Assembly: GCA_964019425.1 (NCBI GenBank)
Contig: OZ025824.1
Location: 434,001-498,000, forward strand
DNA: 64,000 nucleotides
Direction: 5' to 3'
DNA from: Flectonema sp. DT1601
Taxonomy: Eukaryota > Euglenozoa > Diplonemea > Diplonemida > Diplonemidae
Of the stretch, positions 19,523 to 30,000 are shown piece after piece (position 1 is the stretch's first letter; every line of letters starts with the position of its first letter). The position numbers and the translations under genes were made by a program. The notes under the pieces are model-generated. The model was not told where the DNA came from, searched no databases, and saw only the letters and a program-made list of their open reading frames with translations.

Positions 19523-22500
19523 TCATGCAGGACTATCGTTTTCGATGTCATCATTTACCGCAGCTTTGGGACTTGTGATGTTGATTGATGTGTGTGGTTG
19601 TTCAAAAGAAGCACTTGTTTCCAGGTTGCAATCCTCAGTATTGGTATCGTTACCGCTATCAGATTGTTCAGATTGCTCAGATTGTTCCATCACACCTGTT
19701 TCTGGTATTATTGTGAATCGCATTCCATTTTTCATTTGCTGAAATTTTGTGTGGATATCCGCAAACGCTGCCGGGGTGTTTGCAACGTTCTCATTTTCAT
19801 TCTCGTCTTCTCCGTGTGAGTTTTTATCTAAACCTGACATCGAAACACAACAACAAAGAAATCCAAGAAAAAAGTTTAAACATGGTCCCCACCAATACCA
19901 AGATCTCTCATAATAATAATAATCATCAATGAACTGTCTACTGTCTTCTGAACTGATGTAAGCATCTAAAGACTTTTTCCAAGAACTTCGTACCGATAAA
20001 AACATCGGATCAAGATGTTGGTATTGAATAGCTTCTTCCAATTGAAGTATCAAACTAGCTAGTTGGGAGACTCTAATACACCCGGGAACTGATTTCCTCC
20101 AACCCCCAGAAGTAGTAAACGACTCTACCAAACAACCGTTCTTGCTTAATTCAGAGTGCAGTGATAACAAATCAGATTGAATCTGCTCTGGTGATCTACG
20201 AAGTTCGTCATCATCGCGTGAGAATCCACATCTGTATAACACGATACATAAAATGATGACAGCACCAGCAGCAGCTGCGCATCCAGGAATGCCATGTTGA
20301 ATATACGATGTAGATATAAGTACAGCCGAATAACTAATAACTTTAAACCACGTGTAAAAGTCACTAGAGCATACCCTACTTATATTAAACAATCGTGGAT
20401 AACACGTAGTCCAAAATAACGTCCATGCACAGTGAAGAGCAACCGCAATATACACAAAGCTGCTATCACCACGTAAAGCAACTGACACAATGACTACAGC
20501 TATTAAAGAATACTTTGCTACTTGAACGTATCCTTCAACGAAGACGCAGTCTAGTAACTTACAATGACTTGTTGTGTATTCAGGAGGTTTTGCATAGGAT
20601 GCTATTATAAAAAATACTAAAACAAGAAGTGCGAAGATTCCCAATCGTCGATGCTCACCGCTCCAACAGAACTCAGCTGGCTCACACATAACATAATCAG
20701 TCAACTGATATATTATGAAAGGAAGTAATCCTTGAGAAAGTAATTCCATTAAGAAGATCCATCCAGTATGAGTAACAACTTTTGCGTCTGATTCCAAAGC
20801 CAACGCCGTCACAGGCACCGCCGCAACGAAGTAAAAAACCATCGCCAGTGACAACGCAATAATGATTGATAAATTATCTTGTTCTGGATAATACATTAAA
20901 CTAGCCTTAAAGAAATCATAAACATAACCTGAGATGTCATCAGAACCATCTTTGTAATGAGACAACACAAGTAAACCGACCACCTGAATACATTCAATTG
21001 TAGTGTAGGCGAATTGAAGACCGTTGAACCAATTCCATCGAAGGAATATTCCGTGAACGATATTAAGTTCTTGTGATTCGGTGTTCCACATCCAACTTAT
21101 TGTGAATAGGAGTAAGAATAATCCTAAGACACCAAAGATAGACCCAAAAACAGCTGTTTGATTCCCATCACCTAACAATGTAAGTCCAGCTACTATCGGA
21201 AAACCATAAAACCAAGCGGTACCAAGAAGAACACAGAAAGTTTCACAGCAACCCTCACCAGGTTTTCCTAAGATCATCCACGTAAACATCGCTCCCGGTA
21301 GGAGGAGTCCAAAAACAGCACATCCAAAACCCCACGCAATCGTATTCCAACATAACACGAATGCGAATAAAATATGAACATCATACGCCGTCAATAATAG
21401 ATAGTGATCGACAACCATTCTCATCGCGTGAAAACTCTTTCTTTGAACAGCCTGATGAATCACATTAGTAATCATTGGAACAGCACTTCTTAAGAAAGCA
21501 ATAACTACTAAAGCTTTAAGAAGGTACATGAAGTCAATTGGTATTTCTACTAGGTTATTAAATATCGTCTGACGGACCTCTCCTGATCTGCAATTTTTAA
21601 GTTCACGGATGATAACTGGAAGACGGTAAACAGTACAAGCGACTACTACAGCTGCTAAGAACGCTGCGAAATCCACAGCAAAATCCTTTGTTGTTCTGTA
21701 CACTTCTGACTTTACAGCTGATGGAGAGAAGTGCTTACAAGATAGAGTTCCTGCTGTCATTGGGCTGTTTAGTTCATTTACAAGATTTTGAAAGGCTTCA
21801 TCAGCTTCTCTTTGTTTCTCCATAAAATTACTATAAGATCTTTGTGACACAAAGTCAGATGGTCTTCCCCGAATAATTGTTTTCTTATCTGTTGTTATTA
21901 ATTCAAAGGAAGGTTTGTCTGTTGTAGGCCAATAACCGTTTAAGTTACAAAGCAGGGGATTCAAATGTTCAATAGGTGCTGAAGCTCCAGTGTAAGTTAA
22001 CCGATCTCCATGAGTATAGCGATAGTGTTGAGCCACCGCAAATGAGTAGTGAAGTATTGCAGTTGTACTCCGTGCAGTGAATTGGTTTACTGTTTCAGAT
22101 AGGGATTTTGCCTCTGGTAGTGGAAGCTCAGATATACGCTTGCATTGAGTGTTTATAGCGCTGAAGAAGTGCATCGCGTCGGTGTATTCTTTATCTTCTT
22201 CTTCGTTTACGAGACGTCTTCTATTGTAAGAAGTGTAATACCAAGGCCGTACTTCCTCACCATCAATTCGCAGTGTAAATGATCCCAATCGTCCAGTCTT
22301 CGCTCCTTTGTCAATAATCTGCTTGGCAGATCCTTCAGCAATGCATCGACGTTTTAATAATTTCGACATCTTATTCTTTGCGACTATGAACTTGTCTCGA
22401 GTAATTGCTTCAGAACTCCCAAGCATTATTCTTCTGTATAAAGTGTATACTCGAGTTGGTACCAGGTGAAGTAGTATAAATAAGACTAACGCTGCGATAT

Positions 22501-24115
22501 CTACTACCATAAGACCAAGTTGAATGAAGGCTGGGATTGCCATTACATCGCAGAGCTTTTCTCCCGGAATTTTTTTACCACTTTCTCTAAGACTTTTACT
22601 ACTTGCATCAGATTCGAATAGTGAAACTGGTTGATCGATGTCGACTAAGTGATCAGGTCCACGTAAAAGTTCATTCATAGTAAACGAAATATCAAATAGG
22701 GTTCCACTTTGATCATCGAACTCCACAGCAATACGAAGGTTAGTGTGAGCACCGATGGTATCGTTTATGTGTTTTCTGAATACCTTTTCTTTCGCAACCT
22801 TAAAATACAAAGTCGTTGAAAAATCTTTCTCACCATTACAAAAATCTTCTTTGCAAAAAACTTCCGGTGTTAATTTCAGTGGGAGAAAAGTCTTTGCGAT
22901 CGTGGACATGCTTCCAACAGCATCCCAAAAATCTTTATTTTTGATGTAAAGTTTAGCTGTACTAAACTGTAAGTCTGATAGTTTGGTTCCAGAAAGATGT
23001 ATTTTAATACCCCCCTCTGCTGGATATTCGATAGTCATAGTTGAGATCACTGCATGTGGTTTTGGATCCGCTGATGAACTGCTTGCTTCAATGGCATTCG
23101 AAAAGGCAAACCAAAATCTATAAAAACACGGAATCAATATAATATAAACGACGACAGCTAAAAGTTCTCTGAAAGAAAGTAAGAAATTCTTTAGTAGTGC
23201 CAACCGTGGTTTTGGTTTTGTTTTTCTGTTTTTGACTACGTCTATCAAAGCAGAAATCCTAACAAACAACAAGGCAGTTATCACCAGCAATATTAGGCAA
23301 CCGAAATCAATAAAAACCATACAACCTTCTCTCATGATATCCATTTTCGTATTGCATCTCGCAGAGGCGTCATCTTCGTCAGTATCTTGTAATGTAAGGA
23401 GAAGTTTCCAAGTATTTTTAAGACGATATCCGGTTAGAATAACTGGGATCATGAATGGAACAAGGATCAGTTCTGTTACTCCTTTACCAAATTGAATTAA
23501 CACAATTCTTTTCCAATCATAATCGTCCTTGTTTAACGTCGATATCTTTTTATACAATCGAATTGCTTTGCGAAGTCTCCATGGGATCAATACAAGTAGT
23601 GCAGCTATGAGAGCGCATGGAATGTCAGACATTGCGACTTTAAAAGTATCGAATATTTCTTTTCTCCATTCAGAACTTCGGATAGACCCGTATAGACGAG
23701 GTATCCTCCAAAAGGTTATGTGAGTTAGTAGTCCCATAATAATAAAAGGAATATCAGTGACCATATACATAAATGATTCTCCTATGGCTTCTCTGTTATG
23801 CATGTCGACTAGACGTCCTGGAAAGTCACACGTCATCGTTAGTTTTGAAACCATTCTCGGCATTCTCCAAGTCACTACCGTGATCATAAACAAACATGCC
23901 ACTGCAACATCTAGCAGTGATATTCCCAACAAGGCGAATCCTATTCCTGTGAAGGAATTCAAATCATCCGCGTCGCTGTATTGCGACAACGACGGTATTC
24001 TCCATGGAACAAAACAACTGCAGAGACCCAAACAAAATGATATCACTGCTAGTATGATACGCAGAGCCCAAAATAGGGCCTTCGCGAGGTTTACAAAAAC
24101 ACCCGCGAGACTCAT
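19523..24115 (-). CDS. Very large multipass membrane protein
   Basis: A single exon of 1530 residues with roughly 20 or more hydrophobic helices. The N-terminal quarter repeats a unit of membrane helix, then [VF]xWR[ILM]P, then a charged loop, then D[IV]P and the next helix. Examples are FVPWRIPSL, VVTWRMPRM, ITFWRIPRL and LIPWRLRKA. A variant TVYRLPVIIREL occurs near residue 840. Two non-membrane domains interrupt the helices. One is beta-rich with paired Cys (CKEDFCNG, about residues 360-510). The other is helical (about 590-830). The C-terminal half has further helices. The cytosolic tail is acidic and Ser/Glu-rich, with EQSEQSEQSDSGND. The repeat suggests internal duplication of a two-helix module. 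Transporter, channel or lipid scramblase are all possible; no known family motif is visible. Confidence 0.85.
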   Translation of the reverse strand: MSLAGVFVNLAKALFWALRIILAVISFCLGLCSCFVPWRIPSLSQYSDADDLNSFTGIGFALLGISLLDVAVACLFMITVVTWRMPRMVSKLTMTCDFPGRLVDMHNREAIGESFMYMVTDIPFIIMGLLTHITFWRIPRLYGSIRSSEWRKEIFDTFKVAMSDIPCALIAALLVLIPWRLRKAIRLYKKISTLNKDDYDWKRIVLIQFGKGVTELILVPFMIPVILTGYRLKNTWKLLLTLQDTDEDDASARCNTKMDIMREGCMVFIDFGCLILLVITALLFVRISALIDVVKNRKTKPKPRLALLKNFLLSFRELLAVVVYIILIPCFYRFWFAFSNAIEASSSSADPKPHAVISTMTIEYPAEGGIKIHLSGTKLSDLQFSTAKLYIKNKDFWDAVGSMSTIAKTFLPLKLTPEVFCKEDFCNGEKDFSTTLYFKVAKEKVFRKHINDTIGAHTNLRIAVEFDDQSGTLFDISFTMNELLRGPDHLVDIDQPVSLFESDASSKSLRESGKKIPGEKLCDVMAIPAFIQLGLMVVDIAALVLFILLHLVPTRVYTLYRRIMLGSSEAITRDKFIVAKNKMSKLLKRRCIAEGSAKQIIDKGAKTGRLGSFTLRIDGEEVRPWYYTSYNRRRLVNEEEDKEYTDAMHFFSAINTQCKRISELPLPEAKSLSETVNQFTARSTTAILHYSFAVAQHYRYTHGDRLTYTGASAPIEHLNPLLCNLNGYWPTTDKPSFELITTDKKTIIRGRPSDFVSQRSYSNFMEKQREADEAFQNLVNELNSPMTAGTLSCKHFSPSAVKSEVYRTTKDFAVDFAAFLAAVVVACTVYRLPVIIRELKNCRSGEVRQTIFNNLVEIPIDFMYLLKALVVIAFLRSAVPMITNVIHQAVQRKSFHAMRMVVDHYLLLTAYDVHILFAFVLCWNTIAWGFGCAVFGLLLPGAMFTWMILGKPGEGCCETFCVLLGTAWFYGFPIVAGLTLLGDGNQTAVFGSIFGVLGLFLLLFTISWMWNTESQELNIVHGIFLRWNWFNGLQFAYTTIECIQVVGLLVLSHYKDGSDDISGYVYDFFKASLMYYPEQDNLSIIIALSLAMVFYFVAAVPVTALALESDAKVVTHTGWIFLMELLSQGLLPFIIYQLTDYVMCEPAEFCWSGEHRRLGIFALLVLVFFIIASYAKPPEYTTSHCKLLDCVFVEGYVQVAKYSLIAVVIVSVALRGDSSFVYIAVALHCAWTLFWTTCYPRLFNISRVCSSDFYTWFKVISYSAVLISTSYIQHGIPGCAAAAGAVIILCIVLYRCGFSRDDDELRRSPEQIQSDLLSLHSELSKNGCLVESFTTSGGWRKSVPGCIRVSQLASLILQLEEAIQYQHLDPMFLSVRSSWKKSLDAYISSEDSRQFIDDYYYYERSWYWWGPCLNFFLGFLCCCVSMSGLDKNSHGEDENENENVANTPAAFADIHTKFQQMKNGMRFTIIPETGVMEQSEQSEQSDSGNDTNTEDCNLETSASFEQPHTSINITSPKAAVNDDIENDSPA

Positions 24116-24913
24116 TTTGTTATAACTGCGTGAGGTTTGAATGTTTTGAATTTATAAAATACAAACTGTATCGGACTGGATCGTATTGTATTAACATCTG
24201 TTAAGGATACAGTGACTGGTGATCCTTGCAAAACACACTAATCACAAAGACAACTGAGAGCACATTTTGTAAAAACTGTTTCATAAATCAATTAGTGACA
24301 TGGAATCTCAAGACCTTTCATGTTTTTTTGTCATTTTTTTTCATTTTCTTTTCTTTCTTTCTTTCTTTCTTTCTTTTTTTTTTTTTTTTTTTCCCTCTCT
24401 GTTTTTTTTTTCTTTATTTTCAAAAAAACAAAGATATCCACCACAAAGATAAACCATATTACTCCTCTACGGGTTTTTTTTTTTTTTTTTCCTTCGTTTG
24501 TTTTCGACATTCCTTGAAGGGTGGAAAAGATGGTATTTTTCTACCCAAAAAAATAAAGGAACAACCCCTAATTCCACGCGAATGTTACTGATATGTCGGA
24601 TTTCAATACAAAAGCTTCCGGAATGTCAGCAGTAAGCTTTTAAAAAAATAGCTTTCGGAAACCTTTTGTGTTGAGAACTGATATTTCAGACTTTTGTGTG
24701 GAATTATAGTTTTCCCAAAATTAAAAAAAAAAACACCACCCTCACTACGGTCGTAGTGCCTACTATGACATACTAAGACGACGAAGACAATAATAATTTA
24801 ACTTACCGGCATAAGCCAGAAGCTGGTTGCTATTTGAAGGTTAGAAGGATCAAAGTCAGGAACGCCTTCTTATCAATCGCTTTAAAGCTTAACATCTATT
24901 GATAATAACCTCC
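24116..24913. other. Intergenic with microsatellite and repeat R6
   Basis: No gene. Holds a (CTTT)n microsatellite at about 24351-24375, T runs to 24505 and one R6 element (24595-24722). The plus-strand frame at 24226-24591 is driven by T runs and is not called. Confidence 0.5.
24595..24722. repeat. R6 hairpin repeat, copy 1
   Basis: The left part (TTTCAATACAAAAGCTTCCG) and the reverse complement of the right part (TCTCAACACAAAAGGTTTCC) resemble each other, so the element can fold back on itself. The right part, through GGAATTATAGTTTTCCC, recurs in inverted orientation at 63590-63690. This resembles a foldback element or MITE-like repeat. Confidence 0.65.
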
Positions 24914-25687
24914 TCACGCAGTTTCAGGATTTCCTTTCGGAGGACTTAACTTCTCCAATAGCAGAGGCGACAGTTTTCCGAACGCCATTTCACCGACATC
25001 AGCTGCGATATACGACGCCTCAGGACCTGCGAAAGATCCAATAAAGGCTCCTGCACAACGTGTTACGATAGATCCAGCAAGGTCAACGTAATGCTTTAGG
25101 AGAGCTGATTTCAGTTTTTTCTTTGATTCACTTTGAGACAATGATTTGTTAGTCTTTACTTGATAACAAACAATACCAGCTCCAAGAGTTGCAGAGACGA
25201 ACCATGATATGACCCCCCGTTGGATGACACGTCCTATTGGGTTAGAGCAGACTGAGTCAAACTCAAGGTCCTCTTCAGTAGCAGCTGGAACAGGGATATC
25301 ATATAACATAAGAGTCTGAATAAATTTTGGAACACCCAAATAACTGTACATCTTCGCATAATACGACTTTTTCAACTGTTGATGAACAACTGATTGATAT
25401 ATAACCATTTTAGCTTCATCAGTGTCTACTGAATAAAGAGAACACAACACTCCAATGTTAGCACTCATGATGGTGAGAACTCTTAAAACTTGCCCACCTG
25501 CCTCAGTGAAGATTACCTGCATTTCCTCGAGATCAGGTTCTTTATGGTTCTTCAACTGATAAAGTTGAATACCCTGTACGCCATGTAGTAACCACCTCTG
25601 TGCAACTAGCATCGGCGAAAACGCTACCTTTGACGCTTTGACCAAGTCCACAGGAGACTTGAGTCTTAGAGGAGGAAGATCAGTCAT
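24914..25687 (-). CDS. Hypothetical protein with Gly/Ala-rich hydrophobic segments
   Basis: A single exon of 257 residues, starting MTDLPPLRLKSPVDLVKAS. It is mixed helical with two moderately hydrophobic stretches, VISWFVSATLGAGIVCYQV (about residue 160) and AGSIVTRCAGAFIGSFAGPEASYIAA (split about residue 210). The second has small-residue spacing typical of packed membrane or membrane-associated helices. No signal peptide or catalytic motif is visible, and I do not recognise it. It could be an organelle membrane protein, which is inference only. Codon use and third-position composition are like the neighbours. Confidence 0.75.
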   Translation of the reverse strand: MTDLPPLRLKSPVDLVKASKVAFSPMLVAQRWLLHGVQGIQLYQLKNHKEPDLEEMQVIFTEAGGQVLRVLTIMSANIGVLCSLYSVDTDEAKMVIYQSVVHQQLKKSYYAKMYSYLGVPKFIQTLMLYDIPVPAATEEDLEFDSVCSNPIGRVIQRGVISWFVSATLGAGIVCYQVKTNKSLSQSESKKKLKSALLKHYVDLAGSIVTRCAGAFIGSFAGPEASYIAADVGEMAFGKLSPLLLEKLSPPKGNPETA

Positions 25688-27004
25688 TTTTTTTTCAACA
25701 ATAAATGATTAAAAAAAGTTCTGTTGAATTGAATAAAAAGGTTTCGATTAAAACAACAAAAAACAACCTGAAAAATAACAAACTAATACACCAAAAACAG
25801 AATATATGGTAGAGAACCGATTCTATTTTATTTTATTAAACTGTCGGAAAAAAGAAAACAGGGTTCATAAATCTTGAAAAAAAACAAAGCAACCATATTA
25901 ATAAACAAAACACAATAAAAGGAGGCATAATACTCCTGAATGTGAATCTCGGCTAGTGGCGGAATGAGCAAGGGTGTGACAGGGAAAAGGAAATTGTTTT
26001 TTTTTTTTTTTTTTTTTTTTTTTCAGATTCAAAATAGAGTAACAAAGGAAACAGAATTGAACACAGTGGGTCAGGTTGTTTATAGCCTATTACCTTAATA
26101 CCGAGAAAAAAAAACATTCACAGTATGTAAAGAAGCTTTAAAAATAAAAAAAACAGTGCCGAAAAACATAAACTATGTACCTGTAAATTGATGCATGCGC
26201 ATTCGTTTTCCCTTCTACCTTTTTGCAACCGATATTCAACTCGACCCTTTTATTCATAGGGAAATGGGCAATTATGTGTGCATGTATTATTTTTTTTTTT
26301 TAAAAAAAATATTTTTTTAAAAAAATAATGGGGGAATATGACGGCAAGGAATAGAGAAAAAATAAACAATATTTCCGCGCGGGTCACGCAGTACCAGTCG
26401 CAAAGTAGGTAGATTTTTTTTTTTTTTTTTTTTTTTTTTTGGCTGCGCGAACTCCAACTTCCGAGGAGGAAAGAACTTGGAAGTGATTCTGCTTCAAGAG
26501 GCTAGTTTGTCACACATGGATTCTTTTTTTTTTTTTTTTTTTGAGTTTTTTCTTGTTTTGAATTTTCGTCCTCCCGGCACAAAAAAAAAAAAAAAGAAAC
26601 AACAAAACAAACAATTCGTTCTACTATATAACAAACTATGATAACAAGAGGGCTAGAAGCACTTTTTTTTTATAACAAAAATCGCAATGGTAGTATAGCA
26701 ACAACAAAAAGTGACCTGCCGATTCGTCCTGGTAAAAAGGTAAGCAGGACAGCAAGAACCCTTGACTAAGAGATGCAACTGTAATATCTAACGGCGCATT
26801 ACCGCCGTTTTTTTTTTTTTTTTTTTTTTTTTCTTCCATCAGCTTCACATCAAAGTGACTACAAATATATTTTTGTACAGATTAGCTATTTTAGGCTTTT
26901 TTTAACACAAAGGTTACGCAGAAAGAAGTCATCAAAAAAAAAGGGGGGGGGTCCTTCACTATACTTATCAGCAGTGTTTCCTTTATGGTCAATAACAGTA
27001 ACAA
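25688..27004. other. Intergenic, very homopolymer-rich
   Basis: No gene. Long T runs lie at about 25996-26024 and 26413-26440, with shorter ones at 26524 and 26808 and an A run at 26581. A self-complementary T/A block at 26290-26330 could form a perfect AT hairpin. The 70-codon frame at 26636-26848 is not called. Confidence 0.5.
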
Positions 27005-30000
27005 TTATATTTCTTCTTCTCGCTTTTTGTGTAGACCGCAAACAGTACCAGGAACCTGACATCTACACTCAAGAAGTTGTTGTTCAGAGCTTATCTCTGT
27101 AGGAAGTGATATGCCTGCTTCATCATGTTCACGAGGTATTTTATAAAGCATCGCATGTTCTGCTCTACGCTGTGGATCTAAAGCAGTCATAGACCCTTGA
27201 GCAACAACACACCATCCACGAAACAAACCACGAAGAGGCATTAACGTAACGAGACATAATGAACGCGCAAGCAATACTAAATATCCATCTCGTACAACTT
27301 GAGGAAGGGAATTCAATACTCTAACTCCAGCATTGAGATCACCCTGAATAGTTTCAATACCCTGTTTTAAACCATCAAGTACTGTAGCTGGTTGTGCTAC
27401 TGCTGGTGACATTGGTCCGTCGTCGTCCTGTTGTTGGTGTTTGTTGGTTTGTTGGAAATTTTTATAGCTTCTGATCAATTATAAAGAAACATACATTTTG
27501 TTGAACATCCAACACCTGAACACCAGCGCTGATGATACCACCACCTACAATAGCAGCCTGTTCTGTGAGATGAACTGCTTCAACTGCGAATTCACGAACG
27601 AATCCAACAAGAGCGTTTGGAAGTCCGCTGTTTTTGAAGTTTTTTTTGTTTTGTTTTTTTTTCAAAGAACATAAGGATAACACTATACCTAAAAGGATTC
27701 TTACCAGACTTGTAATCATTATACGGAGTCGTGATCACCCTCGCAGCTCCAGTTCCTATGCGAGCAACCGACCTGTTGTGATTTGATGTTTGAGAATTAA
27801 ATTATCAATTTCTGGATAAATAAAAAACTCTTTCAGCACACATACCTCACAGTTGGAACCCCCGATAACAATTCAGATATCCGCAATGTGTCCCACCACT
27901 GTTCTGCCATTTTTATTGAAAGGTTTTGCGACCAGCATCCGGTTACTACTACGGGATCCAACTCTACTACCATTCCTGTTTTTTTATTTTATTTTATTTT
28001 CATCTGAACATGAGTGTTTTTCATTGTTTCCTTTAAATACTATAAAAAACATACCTTCAATATTAACAAGATTTAATAATTCAAGGGGTTCAACTTTTAA
28101 GAGATTGTGAAGACTACAACGTTTTGGATTGTAATCAACTTTGAGAGTGATACGACCGATTGTTACTTTTCGAAAGTAAACTCCGTCGTCAGAACTACTT
28201 GACGGGTTCTGAACAATCAAATGGACCTGATCAGTGACGCTATGTTGTACAATTGGTGTACTTGAAGGTGTGGTTGCTCTGGTTGAGTTAGCAGGTTGTG
28301 AAGCACCCGCTTGAGGCGTCGACGTCGATCCAAAAAATTTCGATAAAAATTCTAATGAATCCTGATCAACATTTATCCTTAACGGATCAATATTTAAAGA
28401 TAAAGTCAGTTCAGCATGTTTTGGTGCTGACGCGAGGCCTATCATTGCCTCTGGTACTCCAGCTTGAAGCTCAACCATCACTAAATCACTTCTGTCTGCC
28501 ACGCTGTGGATCGATGATAATATTTTATTTCTCGCCGAGACTGTCAGTTTATCGACTACTTCTAATGTTTTACAACCGGCTTTTAATTCCCACATATCCC
28601 CAGTTTCCGGTGCTCCAAGAACTGCGTGTAAGTCCAGCAACACAAACATATCATCGATTGTAATGGAAACTAATTGACCAAAGACTCGAGTACTTCTGTA
28701 TAAGTGATGTGCTTGTCTAACTTTTTCATGTGTTTTAAGTGATTGTAATTTTTTATGAACTGCATCGGCACTGAGGGCGGTGACGAAGTCTTTTCCTCCA
28801 TAAAGATTACAAGTCCAGCAAAGACCATTTATGATTAATCTAAATTGAGGAATAGGACTACCAGGAGATCTGTCTGTGTTTCTGAGTTTTGAAACCTTAT
28901 CATCACCAGCAGAGAAGTAATCATCTTCTAAGAATTCAGAGAGAGGAAGTCCTCTGACTAGGGTACTTTTATCTTCAATTGAATCTCGTTGAGGATCTTC
29001 TTCAAATATCGAATCAGTCAAATGGATGTTGTAAGGAAGAGATGAAGTATCTGAAGATCCTCCGTCGAATTGTAATAATTCTTCACTTTCAGATGCTGCT
29101 GGAGGTTGAGTGTCATTTTGATCATCAAATGTCACAACAGAATCATTGTGATGTAAGTGAAGAGTAACATCACAACTCTCATCCACATGTTGAACTGGTT
29201 GAGCTGTATCTGCATTAAGAACCGAAGCAATATCATTATCATCGTTTATGAAAACAGTTACTTCAGAGTTTTGATCAAAAGCATCACAATGTCTTTCATG
29301 AACCATCATTCTCTGTTTCTGTGATACTTTTCCCTGAGACTGTTGTGGTTTCACTTCTTCTTTTTGATCTCCGAACTGCCTCACAATCATCTCATCTTCA
29401 GCAAGCCTATCTTCAGATTGTTGGATAACATCTTTAATAGCATTCGCTGCTTTGAGATGAGCTGCCTTTAATTTTGTTGAATTCAAACCAGAGTTGGTAT
29501 TCTTTGGTGGTTGGTGAGGAGGTGTCGTGGGTTCTTCAGGAAGACGAAGACACTCTCGATAATATGAATTTATCGATCTGAGAGCTGCTTGTTCCGATCC
29601 AGAGAGATAGTGAATGATACTTTCTTGAAATAATTTAAACGAATCACAGCAACAATCAGTTGCTATTCTTCCTGATAGAACCTCAACTGAAAAAGGTAAA
29701 TTTTCAGATAAATCCGAAGCGACATTTTGCATGTCGGGGTCTGCATCAGTGTGACCTCTGCCGCGTAAATGTGGAATACAATCAGATGTCGGTGCTATTG
29801 TTTTAATTATTATCGTGATTTCATCATCAGCACATTGTTCTGTACTGTGAACAACAGTTATGAACCCCAACAGCTCTAAGTCACTCACAATACCCCCCAT
29901 CGATTTCCCGAACAAAGACTTATTACTTCCACTCGCTTCCTTATCATACGCCACTAAATCTTCTTTGAAGTGACCATTATCCAAAAGGATACTCGCTCCA

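Noticed and set aside
27853-28110. Possible separate gene starting at the ATG at 27910
   Set aside because: The region upstream joins it in frame to ATG2 across a 79-nt AACAG-ending intron, and the combined sequence completes the ATG_C domain.
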